A stretch of 9,241 nucleotides of DNA from Bacteroidota bacterium (lineage in GTDB: Bacteria; Bacteroidota; Bacteroidia; Flavobacteriales; Crocinitomicaceae): positions 1 through 9,241 of the forward strand of contig JAKQEZ010000496.1 in the NCBI GenBank assembly GCA_029558435.1, read 5' to 3'. Shown piece after piece: positions 5,644-9,241 of the stretch. Below the pieces are notes generated by a model, which was given only the letters and a program-made list of their open reading frames with translations, was not told the origin of the DNA and did no database searches. How positions within the stretch are numbered: the first letter of the stretch is position 1; each line of letters starts with the position of its first letter. A program made the translations under genes and the position numbers.

Positions 5644-8600
5644 ACAATTTCTTATTAAGTTTTTTCAAATCCTTTAGTTTCTGTGCATAAACATCATTAA
5701 GCAAATATGCCAAATCATAATATTCTGCAAGCTCTTCCAACATTTCAGGATAGTATTTTGAAATAGATTGACTTAAATCCATTTTTTGTTCTTCAGTTAA
5801 ATGCTTTCCTAAAACCTTTAAGCGGTTCAAAAAGTCTTTTTGTTGCTCTTGGGTAAAAGTTTCTTTTACGCTTTCCAAAGCACTTTCAAAGCGTTCTTTT
5901 CCATCACTATCTTCATATTCATTCAATGCTAAACGGACAAAACCGCTTACAAAATTCAGTCCTATGCTATTACGATAACTTTCTAAAAATCGGCTTATAC
6001 TGTCCTTTAGTTTTTCAAATTCAATTTTGTTTGGAAACTGATTATTTGTAGTGAGAACTTCAAACCACTTTTCGTAATCTTTTGGGTTTTCTGCAATGTG
6101 TTGAAGAATAAAGGTTGTTTCGGAAAAAATGAAATAACTATCAATGCGTTGCTTAAAACTCTCACTATTGTCAAATTCTGAACACCAATCAGAGAGTGTT
6201 TTAAGTGATTGTTTTCTGCTATATGCAATATTTTCAAAAGTCCAATTCAATAAAAACCAAATTGCTTTTTCTAAAACCGTATTCTGCTGAATTTTTTGTA
6301 ACTCCTTTGATATATCTGTATTGGGTTCATATTTTCCAATGTAGTCCGAAACACTTTTTACAATATGCTTTTCATCTAGGGTCTTGAACTGCACTTCAAA
6401 ATGGTCAATGAAATTTGTAGTCCAATCGGAAACAATACCTAATAGACTTAAACGATAAATTGCTTTTTGTAATACATCACTACTTATTTTCAATTTGGAG
6501 TATGCGTCATTCCAAAAAATCCTAGCTTGAGTTTTTTCTCTAAAATAATTTCTGATTACACCTGAAATAATTTCAAAATCCTTTTCTATATCGTTCTGTC
6601 CTTGAACAAAAAGGAAAACTTGTTTAAAAATATCTCTTCCACCAAAACCCACTTCATCACTAATGGCTTTCATTTCAGCAAATGTAGTGTCCTTATGGAA
6701 AAGCCGTTCTACTCTTTCTTGGTCGTGCGTTTCAGGAGAATGTAAAACGAAGCATTTCCCTATTTTACTCTTATTTTCTTTTTTTCTCTTATCCCAACGT
6801 CCTGCTCTACCTGCTTCTTGATAAAGTGCTTCTACTGAACTTGGCAATCCATAATGAAAAGTGTAAAAAATGTTTTGTTTGTCAATGCCCATTCCAAAGG
6901 CTTTTGTAGCAACTAAAAGTTGATATTGGTTTTCTTTGAAGTCTTTTTGAACTTTGATTTTATACTTGTTAAATTCATCTCGGTTCATTACTGGTTCTGT
7001 TCCAATTTTTCGCCCTGTTTTTTCATCATAAACATCTCTTTTAGGAATGTCACCTGAAAACCAACTCACTTTGTTTTGATAAAGCGTATTCAGAGTATTT
7101 GAAACCTGATAACAGCCGTAAGCACCATTTACATTAGGCGTAAATATTAAACCTGCTTTATCGGTGGTTTCAATAAAGCTTTCCGTGTCTTTTAACTCGG
7201 CAATAAGCTTTTTGAGTTTGTCTATTTTGTTTCCTTTATCGTTAATTACTTCAAATCTTAATTCTTTACGGCTATAATCTAAAAGCGATTTTATGTTTTC
7301 ATCTTCTAAACGTTGCTTTTGTCTTGCAAATTCAATTTTTATGTCCTTCAAAACATTAACAGAAGCTGTTGCCGTTAATCCGATAAATTTTATTTTCCCT
7401 TCTCCGTTTTCATCTTTTGGGCTTAGCTTGTCAATCGTTTTGGCTAAATTCAAATATGAAGTTCTAAAATCGTGCCCCCATTCTGAAAGACAATGCACTT
7501 CGTCAACAACGGCATAAGCAATAGAAAAATTAGCAACTATAGCACTTATCTTATCTCTGAAACTTGGAATTTGAAATTTCTCTGGAGAAATCCAAACAAA
7601 CAAATATCTTCCTTGCTCAAAGTTTTTTTCTATTTCTCTTTTTTCGTCTGCTTCTAAATCGCTTGTAATGAAGCTGACATTTGTAACAAGGGTTTTAACC
7701 AAATTGTCGTTTTGGTCATACATTAAAGATTTGATTGGGCAAACCACAAAATTTATACTTGGTTGCAACAAGCAAGGAAGTTGATAACACAATGATTTTC
7801 CGCCACCTGTGGGCAAAAGACCAATTGTGTCTTTTCGGTTGAGTGCATTTGATATGATTGGAAATTGACCTTCTCGAAAGCTTGGTTTATCAAAAATATT
7901 GTCAAGAAAGAACTCTAAAGTTGTTTTGTCTTCGTCTGTTACGTTGTAATTTATTGGTTCGGTTGTGCTAACTCTAAAGTAGTTTTTGTCTTTTACAATG
8001 TCAAAATAGTCTGTGCGAACAAAAATTACATCATCACTGATTTTGTTTTCATCCGTGTAGCGTTTGAATAGCGAAAAGTCAATGTTAATTGCTTTAGTTG
8101 TTGGCTGAAAATTTGCTTTGTCATTCGTTATTGCAATGTTGAAATTTGGCTTTTTGAGTTCTCGTTTGTTTTTCAGTTGCCAAAGTTTTTCAATCCAAAT
8201 TAGTAAATCATTTATTGCCAACTCTGCAAAATCGTGTAAATCTTCGTGAGCCAAAATATTGAAATTCCAATCTTCATCAAGGGTCAAATACTTGTGTGTA
8301 AGTAACTCAATGAGCAAGACTTGAAAACGAATTATTGCCGTAGGCAATAATTTCGTTTTAATTTCTTCTTCGCTCATATTGTTTTCTTCTATTTTTCTAC
8401 AAGCATTTTTATAGAAATTTAAAAGTTTCTCATAGCGTTCAAGGTGTAATAAAATTGTTTCAACTTTTGCAGTATATGTTCCGTCTCGCAGTTCTTTTGT
8501 TGTAATTCTTATAGTCGTAATCCCCTTAGCAGACAAGTAAGTATCTCTTTTACTGTCAGAAACTCTTGTAACTTCATCTAGTTTGTGTTGTTGTCCGTCA

Positions 8601-9052
8601 ATTTCAATCACAAGTTTGGCTTGCGGCAAATAGAAGTCGACTTGTTGGTTTATAAAGTTTCTGTCATCTTCGCCTGTTATTTCGTTGATTTCAATTTCTG
8701 GAATGAGTAACGATTGAATAAATGAAAATTCGCCAAACTTGTTTGGTATTATTTGCTCAAAGAAGTCTTTTGCAGGAAAGTAGTTGCGTTCTCTGTCGCC
8801 TTTTATGGTGTCGTGCCAAATAGGCGTCTGGTTTGTAGCAAATAAAAATCGTTCTTCAAAGTTATCAAGCTTGTGAACTTCGCCTAATTGAGATTGCAGA
8901 TATTTTGAAAGAGTTGTCGGGAAACCACGTTGCAAAATGTTTTTCGTCACATACAAAAACGGTAACAAGTCAGCGTTTGTCTGATTTGTTACAAGGTTCT
9001 GAATTACAAAATTTGGATTTGTATATGTATAATTTGCCGTGTATTTCTTCAT
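5621..9052 (-). CDS. RecQ-like superfamily 2 helicase with N-terminal PD-(D/E)xK-type nuclease domain
   Basis: This is a large 1143-residue protein. Residues about 110-205 resemble DUF559/Vsr-type nuclease folds: VDFYLP (D139), then LVIEIDGQQH (E150, D152, H156), then a conserved-looking helix and ITTIRITTKEL. The helicase core follows: FREGQ (392-396, RecQ motif 0), LPTGGGKS (413-420, Walker A, K419), DEVHCLSEWGHDFR (517-530, motif II plus the RecQ aromatic loop), GLTATAS (558-564), ATKAFGMGID (715-724) and QEAGRAGR (745-752). All ATPase motifs are intact. The RecQ zinc-binding cysteines and an HRDC domain are not evident. Instead there are about 370 unrecognised, mostly helical residues, perhaps with a winged-helix element near 860-890. 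Canonical RecQ is about 600 residues and lacks the nuclease, so a housekeeping role is unlikely. The domain set suggests DNA unwinding coupled to cleavage, as in defence systems. It overlaps the coiled-coil gene by 23 nt and starts 44 nt after attC-like site 3. Confidence 0.93.
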   Translation of the reverse strand: MKKYTANYTYTNPNFVIQNLVTNQTNADLLPFLYVTKNILQRGFPTTLSKYLQSQLGEVHKLDNFEERFLFATNQTPIWHDTIKGDRERNYFPAKDFFEQIIPNKFGEFSFIQSLLIPEIEINEITGEDDRNFINQQVDFYLPQAKLVIEIDGQQHKLDEVTRVSDSKRDTYLSAKGITTIRITTKELRDGTYTAKVETILLHLERYEKLLNFYKNACRKIEENNMSEEEIKTKLLPTAIIRFQVLLIELLTHKYLTLDEDWNFNILAHEDLHDFAELAINDLLIWIEKLWQLKNKRELKKPNFNIAITNDKANFQPTTKAINIDFSLFKRYTDENKISDDVIFVRTDYFDIVKDKNYFRVSTTEPINYNVTDEDKTTLEFFLDNIFDKPSFREGQFPIISNALNRKDTIGLLPTGGGKSLCYQLPCLLQPSINFVVCPIKSLMYDQNDNLVKTLVTNVSFITSDLEADEKREIEKNFEQGRYLFVWISPEKFQIPSFRDKISAIVANFSIAYAVVDEVHCLSEWGHDFRTSYLNLAKTIDKLSPKDENGEGKIKFIGLTATASVNVLKDIKIEFARQKQRLEDENIKSLLDYSRKELRFEVINDKGNKIDKLKKLIAELKDTESFIETTDKAGLIFTPNVNGAYGCYQVSNTLNTLYQNKVSWFSGDIPKRDVYDEKTGRKIGTEPVMNRDEFNKYKIKVQKDFKENQYQLLVATKAFGMGIDKQNIFYTFHYGLPSSVEALYQEAGRAGRWDKRKKENKSKIGKCFVLHSPETHDQERVERLFHKDTTFAEMKAISDEVGFGGRDIFKQVFLFVQGQNDIEKDFEIISGVIRNYFREKTQARIFWNDAYSKLKISSDVLQKAIYRLSLLGIVSDWTTNFIDHFEVQFKTLDEKHIVKSVSDYIGKYEPNTDISKELQKIQQNTVLEKAIWFLLNWTFENIAYSRKQSLKTLSDWCSEFDNSESFKQRIDSYFIFSETTFILQHIAENPKDYEKWFEVLTTNNQFPNKIEFEKLKDSISRFLESYRNSIGLNFVSGFVRLALNEYEDSDGKERFESALESVKETFTQEQQKDFLNRLKVLGKHLTEEQKMDLSQSISKYYPEMLEELAEYYDLAYLLNDVYAQKLKDLKKLNKKLYEQLAEI
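8324..8359. repeat. Intragenic hairpin inside the RecQ-like gene (TTGCC-GTA-GGCAA core)
   Basis: Arms of 16 and 17 nt (8324-8339 and 8343-8359) enclose the loop GTA and pair fully apart from a single bulged base in the right arm. The core TTGCCGTAGGCAA is identical to that of the hairpin at 2686-2709 in the MmeI-like gene. In frame it encodes KLLPTAIIRF, in the linker between the nuclease and helicase domains, so an insertion here could be tolerated. Confidence 0.75.
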
Positions 9053-9096
9053 TCTGTCAACTATCGTTTTTTGTTGTTGTTCGGTTTTCTACGCTT

Positions 9097-9231
9097 GCCG
9101 ATAACGGTATCGGGCTTGGGGAATGGCGTTTCAAAGCACCTCTCTCCAAACTTTCACCAAATATAATAATTTTCTCTAAACTTCCAAATCTATAGCTTCG
9201 CCCAGCCATTTTCCAAACCCGTGTTATGGAT
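9097..9231 (-). repeat. attC-like imperfect palindrome, site 3 (upstream of the RecQ-like gene)
   Basis: On the minus strand it opens with CATAACACGGG and closes with CGTTATCGGC (9106-9097), flanked by AAGC. Outer arms pair over about 30 nt (for example AATGGC with GCCATT, and CGGGTTTGG with its imperfect complement). It is 135 nt long and contains AGCAC at 9135-9139, near the offset seen in sites 1 and 2. GTTATCG is a weak fit to the GTTRRRY R' consensus. The unit it terminates lies beyond the right edge. Confidence 0.6.
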
Positions 9232-9241
9232 TGCAGCACGC

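Noticed and set aside
5621..9052. Housekeeping recQ gene
   Set aside because: The protein is nearly twice the normal length, carries an N-terminal nuclease motif, lacks the visible zinc-binding cysteines and HRDC region, and sits in an accessory unit with an overlapping membrane-anchored partner.
8905..9195. Plus-strand open frame of 96 codons over the start of the helicase gene
   Set aside because: It is antisense to the helicase N terminus and then reads into the palindrome. No protein family is suggested. The other plus-strand frames of 60-104 codons are rejected for the same antisense reason.
9057..9239. Minus-strand open frame of 60 codons near the right edge
   Set aside because: It lies almost wholly on attC-like site 3, and its sequence is a by-product of that palindrome.

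Overview
The window is an AT-rich stretch most likely from a member of the Bacteroidota. The evidence is low GC content, absence of clear Shine-Dalgarno sequences, a Bacteroidota-type -7 promoter box (TAnnTTTG) before one gene, and protein types common in that phylum. All six credible genes lie on the minus strand, so transcription reads from right to left.

Reading in the direction of transcription: near the right edge is a ~135-bp imperfect palindrome (9097-9231). Next comes a 1143-residue RecQ-like helicase with an N-terminal PD-(D/E)xK-type nuclease motif (5621-9052). It overlaps by 23 nt a small coiled-coil protein with a C-terminal membrane anchor (5095-5643). A second palindrome of the same family follows (4942-5077), then a Crp/Fnr-type regulator (4355-4915) and an SMR (EmrE/Qac-type) multidrug exporter (3954-4283). 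A perfect 18-bp FNR-like palindrome and a promoter lie between those two genes. A third palindrome (3811-3946) is followed by a repeat-rich non-coding stretch (3484-3810). The left part holds an MmeI-like single-chain restriction-modification enzyme (736-3483) whose stop codon overlaps the start of a PHP-domain protein cut by the window edge (1-736, about 245 residues visible).

The main structural observation is that the three palindromes are almost equal in length and share landmarks: TAACA at one end, CGTTA followed by GCAAGC at the other, and an internal AGCAC at nearly the same offset. They face the same way as the genes and sit immediately after the stop codon of each finished gene set. 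This is the layout of integron gene cassettes with attC sites, although no integrase is visible and the R-box consensus is only partly met. Under this reading the window holds one complete ~4.15-kb helicase-nuclease cassette, one complete ~1.13-kb regulator-exporter cassette, and part of a restriction-modification/PHP unit.

Functionally the content is accessory and defensive. MmeI-like enzymes restrict unmodified foreign DNA. PHP proteins of the TrlF/Ppl type carry a C-terminal ATPase and occur in defence loci. The nuclease-helicase with its membrane-anchored partner looks like an uncharacterised two-gene anti-mobile-element system. The SMR unit looks like a self-contained resistance cassette with its own regulator and operator.
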